Positions 1-6,255 of a stretch of 6,255 nt of DNA are shown piece by piece. Under the pieces are notes generated by a model. It saw only the letters and a list, made by a program, of their open reading frames with translations, was not told where the DNA came from and did no database searches. Where the stretch lies: assembly GCA_023150835.1 (NCBI GenBank), contig JAKLKB010000209.1, positions 1 to 6,255 of the forward strand, given 5' to 3'. This stretch comes from Myxococcota bacterium. GTDB taxonomy: Bacteria > Myxococcota_C > UBA6777. The stretch's first letter is position 1, and each line of letters starts with the position of its first letter. The translations under genes and the position numbers were made by a program.

Positions 1-31
1 AAGTGCTTTTGGACGAATGGATCTGCTCGGG

Positions 32-1408
32 CTACATACCCGTTTTGTCGCTGTGAGCGGTCTTTTGGGGGGATCTTGCGGGAGGTGCTTTGGGGGGGGC
101 CTCTTCTTTTTTCTTGTCGTCCAGTACCTTGACGCGGACGCCCGGCTTGTAAAAGTTTTGCCCTTCGATGATCAGTCGCTGGTTGGCTTGTAGCCCTGAT
201 GTCACTTGAACCATCGTATTATCGGGCGATTCCAACCCGATGCGGATCTGTTGACGGCGGGGGATATTGTCTTCTTCCATCAACAAGACGGCGAGATCTT
301 TTTGTTGGAGGGCGGCGTTGTAGCCGAAAGAGTTGTTGAGAAGGGCCGTAAGGGGGATCATCAGTGCGTTTCGATGCACTTTGACGAGCAGGGTGACGCG
401 TGCGATCATGCCGGGTTTGAGGGGGTGAAGCTCGGCACAGCGGTTTTGGTGACACTGGGTTCCTTTGGCACAAGGGGGGGCGGGTTTTTTGGCGGAAGGC
501 GGTGTGCAAGAGCGCTCAGGCTGGACGGGATAGAAGTTGGGGATACGGATCTCGACAGGGGCGGTGCGGGTATCGAGATCGAGGGTGGGCGCGATTTTGT
601 TCACGCGCCCCTCAAATACGCGCTCTCCGTATGCTGCGACTGTGATCGAGGCTTTGTCGCCGATGCGGATCTTCATCAGATCGCGTTCGGTGACGTTGAT
701 CTGGACCTTGACTTCGTCCATATCGGCGATCGAAAACAGCGGAAACTGCGCGGTCGCCATCTCGCCGATCTGTCGATAGCGACGACCCACGATACCTTTG
801 ATCGGAGAGCGCACGATCGCGTTTTGTTTGGCGGTTTGGGCTTGACCGACGGCGGCTCTCAGCGAGGCGATCTGGGCTTGGAGGGCGCGGATCTGGGCTT
901 CTGCGGCTTGCACTTGTGTGGTGGCGCTGTCGTACTGGCTTTTGAGTTGATCGACTTGTTGCTCGCCGACGGCTCCGCTTTTGTATAAGCGCCGCAGGCG
1001 CTTGAGTTCGCGTAGCGCCGATTCACGCGACAACACGGCCCCCGACAGCTGCACCCGCGCCCCCGCAAGATTTGCATACGTCGCTGCGAGTTGCGCTTCG
1101 GCTTGGGCCACCGCTTGCCGCAGTCGTGTGTGTTCGATCACGGCCAACAGTTGGCCTTGTTTGACTTCTTCTCCCACATCCGCATGGAGCGATTTGATGC
1201 GATCAGGAACCGTCGCATACACCTGCACTTGGGCTTCGCCCTCGATATCACCTGTAAAGCGCAGCAATTCCGGCAGATCCGTTTGCACGACCTTCCCCAC
1301 CTGCACATAAATAGGCGGTTCTTCTTTTTTGGTCTCGGGCTTTTTGCATCCCCAAAGCATCCACACGCTGCACAACACCAAACACACCGATCTCCACCGC
1401 ATTCCCAT
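32..1408 (-). CDS. RND-type efflux pump periplasmic adaptor (membrane fusion protein), predicted lipoprotein
   Basis: This is a 458-residue adaptor that would bridge an inner-membrane RND transporter and a TolC-like outer-membrane channel in the periplasm. The N-terminus is a lipoprotein signal: basic start (MGMRWR), hydrophobic core, then LWGC with the lipidated Cys at 21. Next come the first lipoyl half (about 53-95, VGEEVKQGQ), an Ala/Gln-rich coiled-coil hairpin (about 95-193), the second lipoyl half (VRSPIKGIVG, about 199-208) and beta-barrel and membrane-proximal domains (about 228-430) containing LKPGMIARVTL. A Lys/Pro-rich tail ends the protein. Between barrel strands lies an unusual insertion with Cys301, Cys313, Cys319 and Cys324. 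I chose the ATG at 1408 because the signal peptide begins there. The frame extends to a TTG at 1456, but that would put 16 polar residues before the signal. The ribosome binding site is weak (GAGTG-like). The stop is 31 bases from the window edge, so the expected pump gene is not visible. Substrate unknown; metal or drug efflux are both possible. Confidence 0.92.
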   Translation of the reverse strand: MGMRWRSVCLVLCSVWMLWGCKKPETKKEEPPIYVQVGKVVQTDLPELLRFTGDIEGEAQVQVYATVPDRIKSLHADVGEEVKQGQLLAVIEHTRLRQAVAQAEAQLAATYANLAGARVQLSGAVLSRESALRELKRLRRLYKSGAVGEQQVDQLKSQYDSATTQVQAAEAQIRALQAQIASLRAAVGQAQTAKQNAIVRSPIKGIVGRRYRQIGEMATAQFPLFSIADMDEVKVQINVTERDLMKIRIGDKASITVAAYGERVFEGRVNKIAPTLDLDTRTAPVEIRIPNFYPVQPERSCTPPSAKKPAPPCAKGTQCHQNRCAELHPLKPGMIARVTLLVKVHRNALMIPLTALLNNSFGYNAALQQKDLAVLLMEEDNIPRRQQIRIGLESPDNTMVQVTSGLQANQRLIIEGQNFYKPGVRVKVLDDKKKEEAPPKAPPARSPQKTAHSDKTGM

Positions 1409-1482
1409 GACACTCACTCGCTTGTTCTGGTCCACCTGACTTTGTGCGTCCACCAACCGACAGATCGCGACCTTTTTGATGC

Positions 1483-1516
1483 AATTTTTTTTCGGTTCAT
1501 CAACCGAAAAAACATT
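1483..1516. promoter_or_regulatory. Long palindrome at the predicted transcription start; candidate repressor operator
   Basis: The core is a perfect 11-base inverted repeat, TTTTTTCGGTT (1487-1497) and AACCGAAAAAA (1502-1512), around a 4-base centre. Extending outward to 1483-1516, 15 of 17 positions per arm are complementary. It sits directly downstream of the predicted -10 box, where a bound repressor would block transcription. Efflux adaptor operons are often controlled by TetR- or MarR-type repressors at such sites; no regulator gene is visible here. The T-run precedes and the A-run follows the GC core on both strands, which is the reverse of an intrinsic terminator. Confidence 0.5.
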
Positions 1517-1522
1517 CGCAGG

Positions 1523-1551
1523 AAAGTAGGCTGTGTGTTGTGGGGTGTCAA
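1523..1551 (-). promoter_or_regulatory. Predicted sigma70-type promoter of the efflux adaptor gene
   Basis: On the minus strand a perfect -35 box TTGACA (1551-1546) is followed by a 17-base spacer and TACTTT (1528-1523). The latter keeps the three most important -10 bases (T1, A2, T6). Transcription would start near 1516, giving a leader of about 108 bases to the ATG at 1408. The -35 box lies only 20 bases past the stop of the upstream flavoprotein gene, so the adaptor can be expressed independently of it. This is prediction from sequence only. Confidence 0.6.
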
Positions 1552-1570
1552 GGATGGAAAATCGGGTTTG

Positions 1571-2980
1571 TCAAGGAGAGGCGGGAGGGGGTAGGGCGGA
1601 GCGGATCTTGGTGGGCCGTCGGGGATTTTTTTCGTCGAGGATGGCTCTTGCGGCGCGAAGGGCTTCGCGAAATGTTTGTTCGAGACTCCAAGAGCGAAAG
1701 CTGCTGTGCATACCGATGGCGCGGAGTCTGCGTGTGCCGGTGATGAAGGCTTGGAGTGGGCGGAGGTTTTCTTCTTGAGCGAGATCAGGATCGGGAAAAG
1801 CAAAGGCTTCGCGGTGGACGGTGGCTTCGAGGATCTGGTGAGGGACGACGAGTTGGGCTTCTTGGAGGCCGGGGAGGCAACGTTGGAGGATCTCTTCGGC
1901 GGGGGCGCGAAGGAGGGGGTGATCTTCGGGGAAGATGCACTCGACGCTCAAACAAGCCCGATCTTTGGGGAGAGTGGAAGAGGAGAGAGGTTGGGCAAAG
2001 CTTGCGCGGAAAAAGGGGTATTGTTTGGCGGGGAAATAAAACCAGCGTTGCGTGTCGGCTTTTTCTTGTTGCACGATGAGTCGGAGCATGAGCAAGGAGC
2101 GATGTCGCAAGCGGGCCATCTGTTCGAGGAGTGCGTGGTTGGGCAGGGGATCAAGGAGCGGAAACAGCGAAGGCAAGGGGATGGTGGAAAAGACGTACTC
2201 TGTGGGGACGTGTTGGACGCGTTGGCCGTCATCAAAGACGACCGCGCTGACTTCGCCATGAGGGATGAGGATGCGTTGGACGCGGGCGTTGGTGTGGATG
2301 ATCCCGCCTGATTGGAGGATGCGCGATTGGAGGCGTTTGGCGATGGAGCCGATGCCTTCGCTTGGAAAGTGTAGGCTTTGTGTGTAGGGGGTGGGTGGGC
2401 GAAAGGCTTCGCGCAAGAGGCTTGCGATACCTCCGTTTGAGGGAGGTAGTGGGGTGTTTTGGGTGCTCCACGAGGGCGACAAAAAAGCAGAATCCTCCTG
2501 CCAGATCGGGTGGGTTTGTTCGCTGAGTAGGAGCTGATCGAGCAGGGTGCCGTAGCGTGCTTTGCCTTGGGCGAGATGTTCGCGGCCTTGTTCGCCTTGG
2601 AGGCGATAACGCATCTGCAACGAGGCAAATTCGGCGGTGGCTTGGAGCAAGATCGGCCAAGGGATATCGACCAAAGAGCGCGTCGTTAAGGGATAATTGA
2701 TCCATCTTCCTTTGAACCACAGCCGTGATTGGCGCACAGGCACTTGATAACTTCCGCCCATCAGTGCCTTGATCTCGTCGAGCAATAGAGCCTCTCGGGG
2801 CATGAACAGATGGGGGCCGACATCAAAGCGAAACCCTTTCCAAAACAGGCTTTTCGCAAGACCGCCGACTTCGGGTTGGGCTTCCAAGACGCGTGTTTGT
2901 ACCCCGGCTTCTTGGAGTTTCCATGCGGTGGTTAATCCGCAAAGACCCCCTCCCAAGATCGTCACATCCTTGATCCCCAT
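1571..2980 (-). CDS. FAD-dependent amine-oxidase/protoporphyrinogen-oxidase-like oxidoreductase
   Basis: This is a 469-residue flavoprotein, probably cytoplasmic, as no signal peptide or clear membrane segment is seen. The N-terminus is a Rossmann FAD-binding fold: VTILGGGLCGL with G10, G12 and G15, then Glu33 (VLEA) to bind the FAD ribose, and the V38-G39-G40 turn typical of the amine oxidase/HemY group. The segment FRFDVGPHLF (50-59) matches the GxxFDxGPH pattern of protoporphyrinogen-oxidase- and UDP-galactopyranose-mutase-like members. The C-terminus has the second FAD contact region, around AIGMHSSFRSW (421-431) and the following helix EQTFREALRAA. The length fits the family. The ATG at 2980 is preceded by AAGGAG at a 7-base distance, which decides the start over a TTG 75 bases upstream. 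The substrate cannot be read from sequence: haem biosynthesis, carotenoid or sugar-nucleotide/glycan chemistry are all possible, and no pathway gene lies beside it. It is co-directional with the adaptor gene, 162 bases away. Confidence 0.82.
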   Translation of the reverse strand: MGIKDVTILGGGLCGLTTAWKLQEAGVQTRVLEAQPEVGGLAKSLFWKGFRFDVGPHLFMPREALLLDEIKALMGGSYQVPVRQSRLWFKGRWINYPLTTRSLVDIPWPILLQATAEFASLQMRYRLQGEQGREHLAQGKARYGTLLDQLLLSEQTHPIWQEDSAFLSPSWSTQNTPLPPSNGGIASLLREAFRPPTPYTQSLHFPSEGIGSIAKRLQSRILQSGGIIHTNARVQRILIPHGEVSAVVFDDGQRVQHVPTEYVFSTIPLPSLFPLLDPLPNHALLEQMARLRHRSLLMLRLIVQQEKADTQRWFYFPAKQYPFFRASFAQPLSSSTLPKDRACLSVECIFPEDHPLLRAPAEEILQRCLPGLQEAQLVVPHQILEATVHREAFAFPDPDLAQEENLRPLQAFITGTRRLRAIGMHSSFRSWSLEQTFREALRAARAILDEKNPRRPTKIRSALPPPASP

Positions 2981-2987
2981 CACTTTT

Positions 2988-2993
2988 CTCCTT
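2988..2993 (-). promoter_or_regulatory. Ribosome binding site of the flavoprotein gene
   Basis: AAGGAG on the minus strand lies 7 bases before the ATG at 2980. It fixes the start, with the GGGLCG dinucleotide-binding motif beginning nine residues later. I see no convincing promoter for this gene in the rest of the divergent intergenic region. Confidence 0.85.
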
Positions 2994-3011
2994 CTTCTTT
3001 GAAAGAATGGC

Positions 3012-3040
3012 TTGCCATCTTGATGATCTTGTGCTATGCA
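3012..3040 (+). promoter_or_regulatory. Possible promoter of rpmG
   Basis: TTGCCA (3012-3017, five of six bases of the -35 consensus) is separated by 17 bases from TATGCA (3035-3040), which keeps only the TAT half of a -10 box. A TG one base upstream of it (3032-3033) gives an extended -10 that could compensate. Transcription would start near 3047, about 109 bases before the rpmG ATG. The -35 box overlaps a small palindrome ATGGC-TT-GCCAT (3007-3018). The prediction is moderate to weak. Confidence 0.4.
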
Positions 3041-3155
3041 ATCCAACCTTTTCAAGCGTTGGGGCGCTTCCTTTCATACCGCGCCTCATCACAAAGCGCA
3101 AACAACAGCCACATATCACGGCTTTTTGTCACACCATACAAAGGAGAACTCCGTC

Positions 3156-3317
3156 ATGGCCAAGAAAGACGACCGCGTCAACATCAAGCTCAAAAGCACC
3201 GAAAGCACCTACATCTACCACACCATCAAAAACAAGCGAAACACCACAGAGCGCCTCGAACTGCGCAAGTATGATCCGATCTTGCGCCGTCATGTGAACT
3301 TCAAAGAAAGTAAATAG
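3156..3317 (+). CDS. rpmG: 50S ribosomal protein L33
   Basis: This 53-residue basic protein of the large ribosomal subunit sits near the E site. It starts [12 protein letters not shown] and carries the family core [17 protein letters not shown] followed by RRHV and the Lys-rich end. The core closely follows E. coli L33 (KNKR....EKLELKKFDP). It lacks the two CxxC pairs of the zinc-binding form, so it is the zinc-independent type and would not be expected to be under zinc control. The length is typical (about 50-55). AAGGAG at 3141-3146, 9 bases before the ATG, decides this start over several in-frame upstream codons. In many bacteria rpmG stands beside secE/nusG or rpmB; here it is followed by rpe, 119 bases downstream. 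Confidence 0.96.
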   Translation: MAKKDDRVNIKLKSTESTYIYHTIKNKRNTTERLELRKYDPILRRHVNFKESK

Positions 3318-3436
3318 CGCGCACCGCGCCGAAGCTGCTTTCTCGCACGCTCTCTGTTCGATCCCTCCGCTTCTTTTGCTCTCTACCTTTCTTTCGCTTC
3401 GCGTTCCATCCATCCCATCATTCGGAGGCTTTTCTG
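3318..3436 (+). other. Pyrimidine-rich spacer between rpmG and rpe
   Basis: No gene is visible in this 119-base gap. From 3341 to 3420 the plus strand is 64 pyrimidines out of 80, with few G residues, then GGAGG (3424-3428) serves as the rpe ribosome binding site 8 bases before its ATG. A C/T-rich, G-poor transcript is the kind of sequence Rho can load on, so partial termination after rpmG is possible. I see no hairpin with a following T-run, so an intrinsic terminator is not supported. Confidence 0.4.
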
Positions 3437-4120
3437 ATGACGGTACACCCGATCCGCATCGCTCCTTCTCTTCTTTCCGCAGATCTCGCCCATCTTGCCG
3501 ATGAAGTCCGCGCCGTTGAACAAGGTGGCGCGGATTGGCTTCATATCGATGTGATGGATGGTCGCTTTGTCCCCAACTTGACCTTTGGGATGCCGCTGGT
3601 TCGGTCTCTTCGGCCTGTGACGAAGCTTCCGCTTGACGTCCACTTGATGATCGTCGAACCAGAGCGATACATCGACGTATTCGCCCAAGCGGGAGCGGAT
3701 CACATCACGGTTCACGCCGAAGCTTGCCCCCATCTCGAACGGACCCTTGCACAGATCCAAGAGGCGGGATGCAAGGCGGGGGTTGCGCTCAATCCCTCGA
3801 CTCCGCTTCACGCGCTCGACTATGTCTGGCATCGCCTCGATCTTGTGTTGATCATGACCGTCAATCCGGGCTTTGGCGGGCAATCTTTCATTCAGGCGAC
3901 ACTCCCAAAGATCCAAGCCTTGTCGCAAGCTCTCCAACACCACAAACCAGATGCGTTGATCGCGGTCGATGGCGGTGTTTCTCCGCAAACTGCCCCCGCG
4001 ATCGCGGAGGCTGGGGCTTCTGTGTTTGTTGCCGGAAATGCGGTCTTTTCAGCAGCTTCTGAGTTGTATGCGCAAAAGATCCACGCCATCCGAGAGGCCG
4101 CTGCGTCTGCCCGTCGTTAA
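3437..4120 (+). CDS. rpe: Ribulose-phosphate 3-epimerase
   Basis: This 227-residue cytoplasmic TIM-barrel enzyme interconverts D-ribulose 5-phosphate and D-xylulose 5-phosphate in the pentose phosphate pathway, and in the Calvin cycle where present. All family landmarks are seen: IAPSLLSAD (8-16); HIDVMDG with metal ligands His36 and Asp38, the latter also a catalytic acid/base; FVPNLTFG (44-51); DVHLM with metal ligand His69; the flexible loop MTVNPGFGGQ (140-149); VDGGV with the second catalytic Asp178; and the phosphate-binding VAGNAVF near the end. Length matches the family (about 220-230). The ATG is preceded by GGAGG at 8 bases. It lies between rpmG and mnmG on the same strand. No dedicated promoter is obvious, so read-through from rpmG or a promoter in the pyrimidine-rich gap are both possible. 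Nothing is missing or truncated. Confidence 0.97.
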   Translation: MTVHPIRIAPSLLSADLAHLADEVRAVEQGGADWLHIDVMDGRFVPNLTFGMPLVRSLRPVTKLPLDVHLMIVEPERYIDVFAQAGADHITVHAEACPHLERTLAQIQEAGCKAGVALNPSTPLHALDYVWHRLDLVLIMTVNPGFGGQSFIQATLPKIQALSQALQHHKPDALIAVDGGVSPQTAPAIAEAGASVFVAGNAVFSAASELYAQKIHAIREAAASARR

Positions 4121-4221
4121 CGCCATCGCCACACAAAGCTCCCCACATCGCTTGGTTTGGCGCAGACTCTTCTTTTGATCTGCTCTTTGCTTCGGACAAT
4201 GCCAGTAGATCGCTACATGAC

Positions 4222-4225
4222 GAGG
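4222..4225 (+). promoter_or_regulatory. Ribosome binding site that decides the mnmG start
   Basis: GAGG lies 6 bases before the ATG at 4232. That start gives [16 protein letters not shown], which places the conserved cysteines one residue from their E. coli positions. In-frame alternatives further upstream (TTG 4157, ATG 4199, ATG 4217) would add residues not expected in the family. The remaining 4121-4221 gap shows no gene or clear promoter. Confidence 0.6.
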
Positions 4226-4231
4226 TTTTCG

Positions 4232-6118
4232 ATGTTTTCCAACCTCCGCACCTTTGATGTTTTGGTGGTCGGGTCGGGCCATGCGGGTTGTGAGGCTGCG
4301 CTTGCGGCTTCGCGCATGGGCTGCCACACGGCTGTCGTGACGACACAACCCGATCGTTCGGGATGGATGCCTTGTAACCCTGCTGTGGGTGGCGTTGGCA
4401 AAGGCCATCTGGTCCGTGAGATCGATGCGCTCGGTGGTGAGATGGCCCACAACATCGACGAAACAGGCATCCAGTTTCGTCGCCTCAACACCCGCAAAGG
4501 CCCTGCTGTCCAGTCTCGCCGCGCACAAGCCGATATGTTTGCCTACGCGCAGCGGATGTCGCGAGTGATCCAATCCACGCCCAACTTGACGGTGATCGCT
4601 TCGATGGTGGGCGGCCTTCATCAAGAAGGCGAGCGCATCGCAGGTGTGACACTTTCGGATGGTTCGCTTGTTCGGGCCAAAACGGTGGTGATCACCACAG
4701 GAACCTTTTTGCGTGGCCTCTTGCATACGGGCCTACAATCGACCCCGGGAGGGCGTGTCGGTGAAGCACCTAGCAACGCGCTTTCTCAACATCTCGCGGC
4801 GCTGGGACTCCCGTTGCTTCGCCTCAAAACAGGCACACCCGCACGCCTTGACAGAAACTCCATCGCGTGGGAACGCCTCGAAGCTCAGCCCGGTGATGAA
4901 CGCCCGCTTCCTTTTTCCTTTATGCGCTCGACACTTGGACCACTCCAACAAGTCGACTGTTACATCACATACACCAACCAACAAACGCATGACATCATCC
5001 AATCCAACCTTCATCAATCCCCCATGTATTCGGGCGTGATCGAAGGCATCGGACCACGTTATTGCCCAAGTATCGAAGACAAAGTGGTGCGCTTCTCCGA
5101 CAAAGATCGGCATCAGATATTTCTCGAACCTGTGGCCCGAAACAGTGATCTGATCTATCCCAATGGCATCAGCACCAGTCTTCCTGCCGATGTTCAAGAA
5201 GCCATGATCCACTCGATCGAAGGTCTCGAACAAGCGCGCATCGTGATTCCCGGTTATGCCGTTGAATACGATGCCGTCGATCCGCGCAGCCTTCGACCTT
5301 GGCTCGAACTCAAAGACGTACCCGGGCTGTTTCTCGCAGGGCAGATCAACGGCACAAGCGGCTACGAAGAAGCCGCAGGCCAAGGCATCCTTGCCGGCAT
5401 CAACGCTGCCCTTCAAAGCCAAGCCAAAGATCCGTTGATCCTCGATCGCACACAAAGCTACATCGGTGTGATGGTCGATGATCTGACAACGCGTGGTGCG
5501 CCTGAGCCGTATCGGATGTTTACGTCTCGCGCCGAGTATCGGCTGTTGCTGCGAGAAGACAACGCCGATAAGCGCCTGACTCCGATCGGTCGGACTATCG
5601 GCTTGGTCGATGAACACCGATGGCAGCGCTTTTTGCAAAAGTGTGAAGATGAAGAACGCCTCCGCGTCCAGCTCGACAAGACGTTGCTTGTTCCAAACGA
5701 AGAAGGAACACGATGGGCCGAGATCCTTCAGATCCCGCCCATGCGCAATCCGTCTTCTTTGCGCCGCTTGATCGGTCGTGCCGATGTCGATTACACGCGC
5801 TTGTTGTCGCTCGATCTTGGGCTGACAGAAGATCACCTCGAAGCTCTCGAACAGATCTCGATCCAAGAGCGCTACGAAGGTTATCTCCAAAAACAAGAAG
5901 CCGAGGCCAAGATCTTCCGTGAAGGCGAAACCATCGCCATCCCCGAAGATCTCGATTACGATACCATCCCAAGCCTCAGTACCGAGATCCGACACATCCT
6001 CAAAGCGACGCGCCCTCACTCCATCGGCCAAGCCGCCCGTATCCCGGGCGTTACACCCGCATCTCTTCAGATCCTTACGCTTTCCCTTCACGCTCACAAA
6101 AAGAAACAAGCTGCCTGA
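4232..6118 (+). CDS. mnmG: tRNA uridine-5-carboxymethylaminomethyl modification enzyme MnmG (GidA)
   Basis: This 628-residue FAD protein (E. coli: 629) works with the GTPase MnmE. Together they add the carboxymethylaminomethyl or aminomethyl group to C5 of wobble uridine 34 in certain tRNAs, using methylene-tetrahydrofolate. Visible landmarks are the FAD-binding [12 protein letters not shown] (G14, G16, G19); [12 protein letters not shown] with Cys48; [15 protein letters not shown]; the family signature [11 protein letters not shown] with Cys278; and the second signature [17 protein letters not shown] starting at about 369. They continue with [23 protein letters not shown] and LREDNAD. The C-terminal tRNA/MnmE-binding domain includes KYEGY-like RYEGYL and the conserved [14 protein letters not shown] near the end. 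Cys48 and Cys278 correspond to catalytically important E. coli Cys47 and Cys277. In many genomes rsmG (gidB) or mnmE follows; here the downstream sequence is not recognisable as either within the window. The protein appears intact. Confidence 0.98.
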   Translation: MFSNLRTFDVLVVGSGHAGCEAALAASRMGCHTAVVTTQPDRSGWMPCNPAVGGVGKGHLVREIDALGGEMAHNIDETGIQFRRLNTRKGPAVQSRRAQADMFAYAQRMSRVIQSTPNLTVIASMVGGLHQEGERIAGVTLSDGSLVRAKTVVITTGTFLRGLLHTGLQSTPGGRVGEAPSNALSQHLAALGLPLLRLKTGTPARLDRNSIAWERLEAQPGDERPLPFSFMRSTLGPLQQVDCYITYTNQQTHDIIQSNLHQSPMYSGVIEGIGPRYCPSIEDKVVRFSDKDRHQIFLEPVARNSDLIYPNGISTSLPADVQEAMIHSIEGLEQARIVIPGYAVEYDAVDPRSLRPWLELKDVPGLFLAGQINGTSGYEEAAGQGILAGINAALQSQAKDPLILDRTQSYIGVMVDDLTTRGAPEPYRMFTSRAEYRLLLREDNADKRLTPIGRTIGLVDEHRWQRFLQKCEDEERLRVQLDKTLLVPNEEGTRWAEILQIPPMRNPSSLRRLIGRADVDYTRLLSLDLGLTEDHLEALEQISIQERYEGYLQKQEAEAKIFREGETIAIPEDLDYDTIPSLSTEIRHILKATRPHSIGQAARIPGVTPASLQILTLSLHAHKKKQAA

Positions 6119-6142
6119 GAGGGTGTTTGCGAAACTCGCTAC

Positions 6143-6255
6143 ATGACAGTTGAAGAAAACAACGAAAACTCGAGGGGTTCATTCAAAACAGATAGCGATG
6201 AAGAGGTCAGCGACGCAACAGAGCGAGGGCAGGCACGGGGGCCTGCCCCTACCTC
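6143..6255 (+). CDS. Possible partial open frame at the window edge, not recognised
   Basis: An ATG 24 bases after the mnmG stop opens a frame that stays open for 37 codons to the edge. It begins MTVEENNENSRGSFKTDSDE and is strongly polar and acidic. No good ribosome binding site is seen at the right distance; GAGAGGG lies about 20 bases upstream. The last codons run through a GC-rich inverted repeat that looks intergenic, which argues against a real gene. It could be the N-terminus of the next operon gene or a chance frame; I do not assign a function. Confidence 0.25.
   Translation, partial: MTVEENNENSRGSFKTDSDEEVSDATERGQARGPAPT
6227..6248. repeat. GC-rich inverted repeat, REP-like
   Basis: A perfect 8-base stem, GGGCAGGC (6227-6234) and GCCTGCCC (6241-6248), surrounds the 6-base loop ACGGGG and is followed by CTACC. 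No T-run follows, so it does not look like an intrinsic terminator. Its form (GGGC-arm, short G-rich loop, GCCC-arm, CTAC) resembles the short palindromic elements repeated between genes in many environmental bacterial genomes. Only one copy is in this window, so its repeat nature is inferred. Confidence 0.45.

Noticed and set aside
206-988. A 260-codon plus-strand open frame opposite the efflux adaptor
   Set aside because: It is antisense to the coiled-coil and barrel coding sequence. Its Asp/Gly/Leu-rich composition is what the reverse of Ala/Gln/Arg/Ile codons produces.
1485-1512. Hairpin with T and A runs as a bidirectional terminator
   Set aside because: On both strands the T-run comes before the GC core and the A-run after it, the opposite of an intrinsic terminator. 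The operator reading fits better with the promoter just upstream.
1676-2311. A 211-codon plus-strand open frame opposite the flavoprotein gene
   Set aside because: It overlaps the C-terminal half of a well-supported FAD protein gene with a good start site. Its own translation is low-complexity and has no motif.
3107-3127. AGCC-N9-GGCT followed by TTTTT upstream of rpmG as an attenuator
   Set aside because: The stem is only 4 base pairs and extends only through mismatches, too weak to call a terminator.
3998-4009. CCGCGATCGCGG palindrome resembling the cyanobacterial HIP1 motif
   Set aside because: I see it once, inside rpe, and it is explained by Ala-Ile-Ala codons. GATC is frequent across the window because of Asp and Ile codon choice, with no clustering suggesting an origin.
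4157-4231. TTG or earlier ATG start for mnmG adding up to 25 residues
   Set aside because: The extension is absent from the family, and GAGG 6 bases before the ATG at 4232 gives an N-terminus and cysteine positions in register with E. coli MnmG.
4733-6109. A 458-codon open frame on the minus strand opposite mnmG
   Set aside because: It is fully antisense to an unmistakable MnmG with conserved signatures throughout. Its translation has no recognisable domain and no ribosome binding site that I can see. GC-rich third positions in the real gene leave few stops on the opposite strand.

Overview
The window looks like an ordinary chromosomal segment of a diderm (Gram-negative-type) bacterium. A periplasmic efflux adaptor with a lipoprotein signal implies an outer membrane. 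The base composition looks moderately GC-rich by eye. I could not fix the phylum. The C-x5-C-x4-C pattern inside the adaptor resembles cysteine motifs common in secreted proteins of Myxococcota and relatives, but this is only a weak hint. I see no tRNA, rRNA, CRISPR array, insertion sequence or phage gene.

Left half, minus strand: a FAD-dependent amine-oxidase/protoporphyrinogen-oxidase-like flavoprotein (1571-2980) is followed downstream by the membrane-fusion (periplasmic adaptor) protein of an RND-type efflux pump (32-1408). The pump subunit expected after the adaptor would lie beyond the left edge. The 162-base gap between these two genes carries a good sigma70-type promoter (TTGACA, 17 bases, TACTTT). 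A long palindrome begins at the predicted transcription start, so the efflux gene probably has its own regulated promoter.

Middle: a divergent intergenic region (2981-3155) separates the two halves. It has a strong ribosome binding site for the flavoprotein on one side and a plausible promoter plus ribosome binding site for rpmG on the other.

Right half, plus strand: three housekeeping genes follow in one direction, rpmG (ribosomal protein L33), rpe (ribulose-phosphate 3-epimerase) and mnmG/gidA (tRNA wobble-uridine modification). Gaps of 119 and 111 bases separate them. They serve translation and the pentose phosphate/Calvin pathways and may be partly co-transcribed, although the gaps are wide for a tight operon. 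The last 137 bases hold a short open frame running off the edge and a GC-rich inverted repeat of the type often scattered between genes.

The most notable points are the four-cysteine proline-rich insertion in the efflux adaptor and the palindromic operator candidate in front of that gene. I found no convincing evidence of an undescribed multi-gene system here.
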